NCBI RefSeq assembly: GCF_905171765.1
Contig: NC_053390.1
Span: forward strand, 330,310,294-330,374,293
Reading direction: 5' to 3'
Length of the DNA stretch: 64,000 nucleotides
Source: Bufo bufo
Lineage: Eukaryota > Chordata > Amphibia > Anura > Bufonidae
Positions 26,301 to 38,300 of the stretch are shown piece by piece; position 1 is the stretch's first letter; each line of letters opens with the position of its first letter. The translations under genes and the position numbers were made by a program. Under the pieces are notes generated by a model, which saw only the letters and a list, made by a program, of their open reading frames with translations, was not told the DNA's origin and searched no databases.

Positions 26301-29300
26301 GGGACTCGCATAACCATGACCCCTTCCAACAGCAAACCTGGAACACTAACCAGCCTAGAACCATGTCGTACGCCTAACAAACAAAACATGAAAAAACGGT
26401 CATGGGGCCCCCGGAGCCATGAGGCCGGATCAGTCATAGGGCCCCCGAAAACAGAGGGATGACGTTGCGGTGACGATAAGTAATTAAAACGTAAGCCGGA
26501 CCTGATGGCATATGAAGCGACTTGAATGATTGGATTGGCTAGAAGGTGGCCTAAGAAAGATGACTGCCAACAGGCATTAAAAATATAGACCTTAGTAATC
26601 CGAAGCACGTGCATACATAGAACACTAACCACCGCAAACCATAAACGTAAACATGAAATTGTAACAGAGATGGGAGAAAAAAACAAGAGCCTGAGGCATT
26701 GCAAGTTCGCTAAGAGAAGTCTCTTATCGTGACAAACAAACAGCTTGTGAAAACATAGCAGGAAACTTACTGGCCCACTGACCTCTGCTGAGGAGCTGTT
26801 TGGTGAACTGGGGCAGGAGACCAATCTGAGTGAATATGAACCAGAAGTAAAAGGAGACCAGTCTGAGTGAATATGAACCAGAATTTAAAACAGAAAGTAG
26901 GCCTATGGAATGCAACAGACCACCGAGGAAGGGAACGTAAGCCTGAAAAGAACGCAGTTATGTTTGTCGGGAGAGAGGTACCAGAGCGGTGGGTGCAGAC
27001 TGCCCCAGTGAGATTGAGCAAAACCATGACGTAGCAATGAACAGGAGAATGCAGCTTTGAGTGGGAGCAGAGTACAACACATGATGTAACAACAAATGGG
27101 TGAATGCAGCTTTGGATGTGAGTGGTACCTAAAAAACATGGTATGGGCGCAGCTCTGAGAATGGGTAGCGCATGAAAAGCATGGTATAAAGCAGACATAT
27201 AAATGCAACCTGAAAGTGAGCAGAGTATTGACGTGATGCGAAAGCAGACATATGGACGCAGCTCTAGTAGTGAAAGGAGTATAGGATAAGATGGGAAAGC
27301 AGACACGCGGACGCAGCTTTGGATGTGAACAGAATATTGACTTGATGTGACAGCAGACATGGAAAGCGGCTTTGGTAAATGGGGTATACGACCTGGTGTA
27401 GCAGTAGAAGTGTGAACACAACTTTGGGTATAAACAAAGCATGAAAATTGGTATAAACGCAGCTCTGGGCATGAGTGGAGCAAGGTGGGAACACCAGGGT
27501 GGTGCATCCAGAGCATGAAAACGGAGTAACAGTAGCAGCTATGTCTGTAATCCAAGTATACAACATGTAATAACAGGCGTGTAATACGGATCCGGCTGTC
27601 GGCTGGGGATGGAATGAGATGTAACAGCCAACAGGTGAACGCAGCTTGAATGGGAGACCAATCTGAGTGAATACGAACCAAGAGTAGAAAAGTGCAGGAC
27701 AGTAAGGACGTGCGGATGCAGCATAAGACATAAAATAAAAGCCGAAAGTGTAAATGCCGCTCAGGATAACAGCAGAGCATGAAAGTGCGGCAGGGTTTTT
27801 AAGTACATGGAGCAGTGAAATACATGAAGTCTAAAGATGGTGGTAGCGGGGGCAGGGGGGGAGACACATGGCAAGGAACAGCTACAGCAAGAGGCCTGAA
27901 CAATAACAGCTGCGTCCGATCTCCAAACATGACATCACGTGCAGCCCGGGTAACTCTTTACAGCAAACCGGCTGAAGTAACTTTTCATACGAGACGGATG
28001 AAGCAAAGTGAAACTTGTAAGATTTATAGGAACTAACTCCTATTACCAACAAACAAAGTTGAAAACCCGAGGTAGCAGATTCTGAGGCAAAGCCTCCCGT
28101 TTGCTAGCAAAGTCGGTTCCGACCGGCCAGGAGAGACGGCCCCGGCCCAACCTACTTACGTAGTATGGCGCGTGCGTGCTACGGTAGCAGAGAGCAAAAT
28201 AACAAGCTCCATGCTGCAAAGAAAGAATCCTACCACCAGAGAAGCTAGTTTGCTAATGACACCCAGCGGCAGCTGTGCACCTGAGAACACACGCCTGGAA
28301 GTGAGGGTGTGGCTCATATATGAAGGGCCTCCGCCCCTCCCACAAATGCAGGCTGACTAATCAGCCTTACCAACGTATATACATCCAAGTGGTCATGCAA
28401 ATCTCATACCTTTGCCTGCACAATAACCTGCAGGAGGACAACTGTGTTTGAGAAATTTTCAATCTTAGCTGTTTAACCCCTTATTAACGCATTGTGATGT
28501 ACAGTACATATGTCGTTAGCAGAGGGTGGCTGTCATTAACAGCTACATTCCCCCAAGGTCCAGAATCGGAACTGTGACAATAAGGCCTAGCATTGCAATT
28601 GTCAGGGCTTACAATTTTATACCAGCTGTCTGAAGCCCAACAAAGGCCCCCAGGATTGCCTAATATTCGTGCCTCTTAGGGCACCCTTTAGGTATGCCAT
28701 AACAGATACCTGTGCATTTTACATATATAGGCAGTAAGAAAGAAAAGTAGAAGATATAAAAAATAATTAAATGAACTCTGTCAGTACATTTCAGCCCACT
28801 AAACTACTAACACAGATGAAAAGTTGACATAAAAAAGTTTTTGCATAGAATAGTTGAAAAATTAACTTTAACTCCGTCTTACACCATATGCAATTAGCTA
28901 ACAAGTATCCATTGTGAGTTGTCAGGGAAATGTCCTGGCATTTTGTCAATAATTCTTCCTAACTCTTCCATTTTCAACTTGACTGATGGGTCTAGTGTTC
29001 CCTTAAAATCCAAAGAAATCTTCTAGCAAATAGGTACAATAACGACATCTAAACTTATATGTGTGACCTTCACATAGAGGACTACATAAGACTAGTCTGT
29101 AGAAAAATATCAGATTTACATGTTTGCATTTCTCATTTGTAGGTATCTTCTTCTCACCTGTTGACTGCCTCTGTCATGTCTGCCCCAGCTGCACTTGCTG
29201 TAGCCAAGTTATTCTGGCCAGAAACTGAACCAGTGAAAATAAATATGGAGCATGGGCTTAAACTGGAGAAAGGGTAAGAGGTATATAGATGGTAACGTTA

Positions 29301-32300
29301 CAATTTTATGTGGCCATTGAGAAGACAAAACTATAAATAGTTTTAAAACAATATGCATTCCTTATTCTTTTAATATTCAGAGATTTAGCTAAATGTACTA
29401 TTTGTGCACAAAGTACAGTAATACACATACCGTAATAGTATTACATGAGAGAATATCTTCACAGTCCACTAATCAGTTTATACTGCAAAGTACCACAAAT
29501 AATACTACAATAAATGTGACAGTATGTGTATGGCATGTAGACAAGAAAAATGCATGTAATGTAGTTAATGTTGATATACAATGAATAAAATAGTCAGCCT
29601 ATTCCCAATACACAAACATGTACACCCCCACCTAATTGCAGGAAGTGGTTCCCTGCAAGACATTTCGAAGAGACCTGAAAGATGTTAGATATGCCATTTC
29701 GGCTCTGATAAGGGCTGACTTGGATGGTATGGTAGCAACGCACTGTAGTTGAGACACTGGCTACAACTAGTGGAAACACTGGCAATGTCTTACAGGGTCA
29801 TTGGCATTGATCACCTATGGGAGAAAATCCTTAAAAAAAAACTGCTGCCTTCGGACATATTTTTCCTATTTTTTTAAGTCATGATATTGAAAAGCATTGC
29901 TGAACCTATGCACATGCAAATGAAACTATATGCCTATATATTGTATGTGCACACATCTGCCACTGACTCTAAAGAGAAACTATAGAAATGAACTGCATCT
30001 TTCCATTTTAAGACATACATATTTATTGTACTAGTCCAAGCCAAGTGTGAATGCTTATGGTAGAGAAATAGCTGTTGGCCCAAATGCTCATTTGTCTGAT
30101 GTATATCTAGTATATGGCCTTTTTGTCAGTAGTACAGTGTTTTGTGCATTTGATGATTTTGGTAAAAGACTGGAATCCAGCTTGGATAGTCCTGTCTATG
30201 CATACTAAAATACAACTTTCTTCACGGATATACTCCAATATGATCGATTTGTATTTAAAATAGTTCCTAACCAATATTGTTCTTGTCCCAAACTAATATT
30301 GAAAGATGTTCAGCTTACAGCTATATTATTGGTTCCCAGACAACCATTGTAAGCTGAAACTATTGTCCCCCCCCCCCCGCCCCCCCCCCCCCAAAAAAAA
30401 AAAAGACGACAAGTATTACAGGTAGATAAAGTCAATACTGAAAAAGGTAGGATGTACTGCTGGTAACTGTAAATCAATTTTTATGGGACAGAAGCTTCTA
30501 GTGTGTATAGTACACAGTCTACCACAAAACTAAAATGTAGAAGACCTCTTTAAGCGCACAGGGAATGTTGTGCTTTAGGTAGGGAAAAGTATAATAAAAA
30601 TACAAAATAAAATAATAAAGTATATTAGAAAAAGTTTTATTAGGGCATTAGGGACACCATATTAAAATTTGATACAAAGGTTTGGTTACTCTTTAAAGTC
30701 ACAAATTCTGGTGCCCGCTCCAAATTTTTTAACAGTTTGCACCTTTATGCCTCACTTATTACATGTTTGCCAGGAATGCACCTAATTTATTAAGAAGCCT
30801 ATGTCTCTTAGTGAGTTGTGTATCTCACTCCAACACATCAAGACTGTCATGTGAAACAGCAGTCTTGATAAATATCTCCCATAGTGTTACCCGGCCTTCA
30901 AGCTAGTTCTGAAATAGAATAAAATTACCTTCGATTTTAACGACTTATATTGTCCTTGTCATGTCACATGTACAAGAATTTATGCATATTATCTGGTATA
31001 TTCACTCTGCTTGATTCTGTTTGTTTCAAATCAGGGATGCAAGAAATATTCTGGAAGCTGCAAGTCAAGGAGCTTCTGCATCAATTTCTTTGGTGGCAAA
31101 CATAGCTGTGAACCTGATGGCTTTTCTCTCACTGCTAGCGTTCTTCAATGCCGTCCTCTCGTGGCTGGGAAATATGTTTGATTATCCACAGTTAAGCTTT
31201 GAGGTAAACCTTTAGTTTTAAAGATCAAGATATAAACATTTTTGGACTAAAGCTGCCCATACACCTTCAGTAGCTGTCAACCGAATGCTCATTTGGTGGA
31301 CAGCTACCTCCCCCCAATAAATGTAGACATTCAGTCCGGCCACGCTTGGATGTATTTTCAACGGGGAGAGAGGATAAATCTGCAGCCAAACACCTCCAGG
31401 TATTGAAAGAATATGGATTGCAGTTTATCCTGCAGAATTACATTCAACATGCACAGCGTCTTAATAAATAATATGGACATGCTTATATATAATGATAATT
31501 TTTTAACACAGGTAATATGTTCGTATGTCTTCATGCCATTCTCCTTCATGATGGGTGTAGACTGGGAAGACAGCTTCATAGTTGGAAAACTTATAGGATA
31601 CAAGACATTTTTTAATGAGTTTGTTGCATATGAATACCTTGCTGGTCTGATTAACAAGAGGAAGAAAAATGAGCAGCTGTTTATAGATGGAGTAAAGCAA
31701 TATATGTCAGTAAGTATAATTCTACCAAAACATTTGTCTTCCAGAAACAGCTCTCACCCTTGACTGCATTCAGAATGGTGCTAATATGCAATACTTCATG
31801 CAGGGATAAGAGTGACACCTTTTCTGAAAAAGAAAACAGTCATATTTTTCTAACCTCAAACAACCCCTTTAATGATGTATCTATAATCAGTGCACCTAGG
31901 TAAAAAAAGAATAAGTGATTTTCGATGTTCCATGGTTAAAGCAGCACGATACATTTAGTATGTAAGCCAACATAACAATAAAATGCTAAGAGCATTTTGC
32001 AGTGAAATATTTTCTTCCTAAATGAAAAATTAAGCAGCTTCTTAAATAGTCTTCATAAAAAAAATGTCCTACTATTTTCTTTCTGCAGAGTGTTTATAAG
32101 TCCTTCACCTAGTTGGTTGGTGGTGGTGAATCTAACATAAATCCTTTAGCGCACAGCTCCTGTTTCTGACAGCTCTCTCTGCTCTCCTCCTCCTTTCTTA
32201 GTGTTATAGATAGCTGCAAGAAGGTTATACATGGCAGATATGTGTGGAGAGAGGGAGAGGATACAAGGAGAACAGCTCACGTAGATAGGGAGGAAAGCAG

Positions 32301-35300
32301 CATCCTGGACACACAGATTCAGCATGTGTTACTAGGAGGGACAGGTCAGCATGTGAAACTAGGAGCTGGTTGCAAATTAAATATCAGGAGCTGAGACCAT
32401 GAATGAGGGGATAAGACTGTAAACTGAAACCTAGTACATTAGTGATAACTATCTTTCTATGGCTACTTTCACACCAGTGTTTTTGCTGGATCCATCATGG
32501 ATCAGCAAAATGCTTCCGTCATGATAATACAGTCCTGATCAAAAGTTTAAGACTACTTGAAAAATGGCAAAAAATCATATTTAGCATGGCTGGATCTTAA
32601 CAAGGTTCTAAGTAGAGCTTTAACATGCAACAAGAAGAAATGGGAGTGAGACAAAACATTTTTTGAGCATTCAATTTAATGAAAACAACAAATAAACTGA
32701 AAACAGGCTGTTTTTCAGCTGATCAAAAGTTTAGGACCACACCTCCCAAAAAAACCTAAACCCCCCCAAAACAGAAATCCAACTTCCAAACATGAACTCA
32801 GTAATGAGTAGCTCCGCCATTATTGTTTATCACTTCAAAAATTAGTTTCGGCATGCTTGATGCAAGCGTTTCCATGGGGTGAGTGGGAACATTTCTCCAA
32901 GTGGTGAAGACGGCCGCACGAAGGACATCTACTGTCTGGAACTGTTGTCCATTTTTGTAAACTTCCCTTGCCATCCATCCCCAAAGGTTCTCAATTGGAT
33001 TTAGATCAGGGGAACACGCAGGATGGGCCAAAAGAGTGATGTTATTCTCCTGGAAGAAGTCCCTTGTCCTGCGGGCATTGTGTACTGTAGCCTTGTCCTG
33101 TTGAAAAACCCAGTTGTTACCACACAGACGAGGGTCCTCAGTCATGAGGAATGCTCTCTGCAACATCTGGACATAGCCAGCGGCCGTTTGACGTCCCTGC
33201 ACTTCCTGAAGCTCCATTGTTCCACTGAAGGAAAAAGCACCCCAGACCATTATGGCGCCCCCTCCACTGTGGCGCGTAGAAAACATCTCAGGTTGGATCT
33301 GCTTGTCATTCCAGTAACGTTCGAAACCATCAGGACCATCAAGGTTACATTTTTTCTCATCAGAGAATAAGACTTTCTTCCACCTTTGAATGTCCCATGT
33401 TTGGTGCTCTCTTGCAAAGTCCAAACGAGCAGTTCTGTGGCGTTCAAGGAAACGAGGTCTTTGAAAATGTTTTTTGTTTTTGAAGCCCTTCAGTCTCAGA
33501 TGCCATCTGATGGATATGGGGCTGCAGTCAGCATCAGTAAGGGCCTTAATTTGGGTCGAGGATTGTCCAGTGTCTTGATGGACAGCCAATTGGATCCTCC
33601 GGCTCAGTGCTGATGACATTTTTTTGGGTCTTCCACTTGACTTTTTTGTTCCATAACCCTCAGGATCATTTAAGAATTTAAGAAATTCCAAATGACTGTC
33701 TTACTGCGTCCCACCTCAGCAGCGATGGTGCGCTGTGAGAGACCCTGCCTATGCAGTTCAACAACCCGACCACGTTCAAAAAGGGAGAGTTTTGCCTTTG
33801 CCATCACAACGTGTGACTACCTGACAGAAAATGACAATGAATCCACATCTTTGCACAGATTTGGCCTTTTAAAGGCATGTGGTCCTAAAATTTTGATCAG
33901 CTGAAAAACAGCCTGTTTCAGTTTATTCGTTGTTTTCATTAAATTGAATGCTCAAAAAATGATTTTTCTCACTCTCATTTCTTCTTGTTGCATGTTGAAG
34001 CTCTACTTGGAACCTTGTTAAGATCCAGTAATGCTAAATATGATTTTTTGCCATTTTTCAAGTGGTCTTAAACTTTTGATCAGGACTGTACAACAGTCTG
34101 CATCCGTTCTGAACGGATCCGGTTATATTATCTTTAACATAGCCATGACGGATCCGTCTCTAAAACTATTGTAAGTCAATGGGGGACGGTTCCGTTTTCT
34201 TTTATGTCCGCATCCCAGGACGCATTCAAAAATGCTGCTTACAGCACTTTTGTTTTCGTCATGGGAACACAATGAAACTGAACAGAATGCATTCTGGTGC
34301 AATCCGTTCCCTTCAGTTCAGTTTTGTCCCCATTGACAATGAATAGGGACAAAACTGAAGCATTTTCCTCCATTATTGAGACCCTATGATGGATCTCAAT
34401 AGTGGAAAGGGGAAACTCTGGTGTAAAAGTAGCCTATGTCAGAGGTGTCCATATCCTTTACTGTACTCTATAGTGGAGAAAAAACTGTTGTCTAGGAGTA
34501 TTAAACTATAAAAAAAAATGTGTTTACCATGCTTTTTGAGTGAGAATTAGACATTGCCAATGGGTTTCATTCTGCGATTCCATTTCAATCTTACTAAAGT
34601 AGTAAATATGCTTTGGATTTGCCCTCTTTCTCTCTCAAAACTCAGTCAGTAACACCCTTTATGTAAATTACTTGTTATTTCTCATTATTGTTATGTCTTG
34701 TGTTTTAGGTTAGGTCGGAAGTTATTGCAACATATGCTTTGTGTGGATTTGCTAATTTTGGCTCCTTGGGAATTACTATTGGTGGACTTTGTACGTATAT
34801 GCATTTTTTTTCCCTATTTGTTATGTTAAAGTCTAAACTATTAATGGAATGACACTATGACAAAATGTTGCTTACCAGCCTTTGTTAGGTCTATTGATTC
34901 ACAGACCACCAATAAATCAAGTTTTCTAAGTAAGAGGTCCTAATTTCTGCCCGGGGAGACCTCATCCACTATGAAAAGCAGCCTGGAAATCACATACAAA
35001 CATACTAAAGAAAATATTTTTTTCTTTTTAGCATAACATAATTTCCAAACATTACACAGTGTTTCTTGTCCAGTGTTGAATGGCCTTTGTCTTATAGTCT
35101 GTGGGTTATCCCCTGTTGCCTTAAAATTGTGGAATTGGAAAGACTCTCCTTTGTTTCTCCACTGTCTTTAGAGGGCTAGGGCTCCAGTGCAACTTTTTGC
35201 ATTGTGACTTTTCAAATTTTAACAATTAGTCCACAACTATAGGAAGAGCCCTGGCCCAGAGTAATACTTTGGGTTGTATACAACTGAGTGTAGTCAGTAA

Positions 35301-38300
35301 TGTGGCAATAGCTTAGAAGGTAAAGATAAAAAAAAATCACAGTGGAGCCTTGGCCTAAAGCACAGAAATCTAAATTTCACCAAATGCTCTGAGAGGCCAA
35401 TGGTGACTGCTCAGTGAGAACATTTTTCTTTACAAATAGAGAACCCTCCTTAGATAGATAACATAAAAAGAACTTACATGCAACTTAAAGGAAGCCTGGC
35501 TCCAGCATTGGCCCACCACTCCTAAAACTTTACAGTGCTAGAGTGCAAGACATTTTATTCACTCACATGCTATATGGTAATTAGATGCCAAGGGTCCACT
35601 GTGCATTACTTATCGATACATGTTTAAAGGGAACCTATCATGTGGATATTTGATTATAATCTAACTAATTATATACAATCATTAACTACTAAAAAGTACC
35701 TTAGATGTATTCACTTACTGGTGTGACAGATGGTTATCTCATAATATACACACAAAGATGCCACATGCCGCATGCTAATGAGCTGATTTGAGTCCAGCGT
35801 GAAGTCAGTGAGTCCAGCGTATTTTTAATTCAGAGATATAGCTACTCCTCTGCCCACCTGCTGCTGATTCATATGGAAAAAAACTGTCACCCAGCAGCAG
35901 GTGGGCGGGGAGAGTCAGGAGCTCATGAATATTCAGGACTCATCATTATCAGCTGGAGCTTTTCAATACAAGATGTTGGCAGATTGACTGGGTCAATTAA
36001 AGAAAGTGACCCAGCATTTTGCTAAGAGAATCAGTCACTTATTTATGTTGCCCTTAGTTAGGACACCATAAAACTGGTGACAGGTTCCCTTTAAGTGTTC
36101 TGCTCTTTAACAGGTAAACCCTTACAAACCTGGCCCCTGTTGTCCAAAAGGACAACTTCAGCCTTCCCATGCATCATGAGACATGCTTTTCAAAAGGAAG
36201 GCTGCAGTCCTGAATCATACGATGTACTTTCCAAAGGGCAGAAGTGAGAGGTTTGAGAGGTTTACTAGCAAAAGAGCAGGAAACTTCACCAAATAAATAA
36301 TGTCCATTAGTCAGACTACCTTTAAGAAATTGCTTGAAAACATTTTAATGGGTCAAGCATGCATGTTTTTTTCAATGAAGAGGGGGGATACACCACTAAC
36401 AGAAACATAGAGGCTCTTATCATGTGGAGGAACAAACAATTGAAGAAATCACATAAATCCAGTCCTACTTTCTAATGATGTCAGATGTTGGGAAATAGAC
36501 TGATTTATTATATTTGTGTACTTAATGGCATTGTATGAGCAATTAGGGGTTAAGCCTGTGTTTGCAGGTTAGGTTTCTAGAGAGATAGACCCTGGGTCCA
36601 CCACGTAGAAGTCTGTTAGCAGAGGAAGAAGACAGACATGTGTGAGAACACTCTGCAGAGAAAAACCTAAAAATTTCAGTGAATCACCATCTATGAGTTT
36701 GCTACAGCTAAAGAACAATTGGTGTATTATAGTACTTCATAAAAAGAAAAGAAAGTTATAGGGTGCAGGAACCACAAGGCTGTGCAGTGGAGTCCATCAC
36801 CAAGGTACAGTATTGTGCACATTTATTGCAGAGAGTGACCTTGCTGCTGTGAAAGGGAATACTGCCAGTGCACCCTTCCACACTTTGAGACGGTTTGGCC
36901 AGCTGTATCTTAAATGTGCACCCCTCAGTCCAGAAATTTTCAGAAGCAATTACCAAGAACCTCATTGCCAGCCTATGGTTCTGTTGAGAGAGTTTGGAAA
37001 GACAGAGGAAAGGAGTATGACAACCCCCTATTATTGCTGCTCTCCATACACTGTTATTGGGGACAGATTGCACTGTTTTATGCCTTGGCGGATGTGCTAC
37101 AACTTGTATTCTGCACCTTAGTAAAGAGAGACTTATTTATTGATACCAACTGGCCTGGTTATTGACTCCACCATACATTGGCCACTGTGCCCACACTCCT
37201 GCGTTGCACCCTGCCAAATACCTAGCATCAAGACCACCCCAGTTACCACCAGGCAGAAACAGCAATGCCAGAGTGTGCCCTGAGGTAAAAAAGGGTGCAC
37301 CCCTCAGCGTATGAACTGCTGAGTATTACTACCATCATCTAGGCCACAATCGCCTCCCTGATGGGACGCTGCAGTACATATGTGCATGGCTAGCTTTACT
37401 GTTTTGTTTTTTGATAGTAATATATCATTTGGATAATCATGTTTGCCTCTGTTATATGTTGTAGCCTCAATGGCACCAAGCAGAAAGGGTGACATTGCAG
37501 CTGGTGCAATACGGGCCATGATCGCTGGTACAGTGGCATGCTTCATGACTGCTTGCATTGCAGGTATTGTATTAGTAACAGCAAATTTCAGTACTTCGCA
37601 TTTTTATTAACTGTACAAACTCTTCCCTTAAAGTTGTACTACTGTAGAAATTTGTTCTAATATACTGTACCTTCTCTATCAGGAGCACACAGGTGCGGGA
37701 CTAATTAAAGTTACCGCACTGTACAGTGTAGCACAGTACTGCACATGAGTGCAAATCACATGAACTGGACATATTTTTATCCACTGAAAGTAAACAGTGA
37801 AACCTTTTATTAACCCCTTAGTGACCACCCATACGCCTTTTTACGGCGGTCACTAAGGGACCTTAAGCTGGGCCACCGCTTTTTTTACGGTGGCCCAGTC
37901 TAGGCGCTGCACAGGTCCCTTGTGCAGTGGGGAGCGGGGACCAGGAGTGCCGATCCAGCCTGTTTAACACTTTACATGCCGCAGGCAATGTTGTCTGCCG
38001 CATGTGAAGTGCTGACAGAGGGAGCAGACTCCCTCTGTCTCCCATTGGCACCCCGCAAATGCGATCGCGGAGTGCCGATATTTATGAAGGCTGGAAGGGC
38101 TCTGATGTAGGCCCCAGACCAGCCTTCAGTAATTTCCAGCAGACTGTGCCTCTCTGGCGCAGCCTGCTGGTGTCACGATCAGTGTGGGGGGAAAACTCCA
38201 CACTAAACACAGGAAGAAAGGGGAACAGTAACTGGGCCTGGAAACTAGGGAAGGAACAGGTCACCTCCTAAACAACCCTAATCCGGGCCCTAACTACCTA

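Larger units (their letters stand above)
23621..28374. mobile_element. Long composite element with internal tandem arrays (unclassified)
   Basis: It is bounded on the left by TTGTGGTCATGGCTACGG and on the right by CAGCCTTACCAAC, the same ends as the adjacent 292-bp derivative. The 4754 bases between them hold a 213-bp duplication (24438-24863), a 34-bp minisatellite (25011-25180), a 29-bp minisatellite (25842-26162), and a field of degenerate units of about 60 bp (26940-27740) with GCAGCTTTG and GCAGACAT words. No reverse transcriptase, integrase, transposase or Rep/helicase motif is readable in any frame. The ends are neither TG..CA, nor inverted, nor Helitron-like. Long open frames on the minus strand are low-complexity artefacts of the arrays. 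Confidence 0.6.
32461..34434. mobile_element. MITE split by a Tc1-like element
   Basis: GGCTACTTTCACACCAGTG at 32461 and CTCTGGTGTAAAAGTAGCC ending 34434 are inverted ends. Excluding the Tc1 element at 32530-34088 leaves about 415 bp, a size like the other MITEs here. It records two insertion events in order. Confidence 0.75.

Noticed and set aside
26767..27780. Open frame of 337 codons on the minus strand
   Set aside because: Cys/His/Leu-rich, internally repetitive translation that overlaps other long frames in the same region. It follows the degenerate repeat field of the composite element and has no domain resemblance.
23621..28374. Helitron or LTR retrotransposon
   Set aside because: No TC start, terminal hairpin with CTRR end, Rep/helicase, TG..CA ends, primer-binding site or pol motif could be found. 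The shared ends at 23329/23621 and 23620/28374 are not long terminal repeats, because the left and right ends are different sequences.
33023..33370. Open frame of 115 codons on the plus strand
   Set aside because: It is the antisense of the Tc1 transposase gene.
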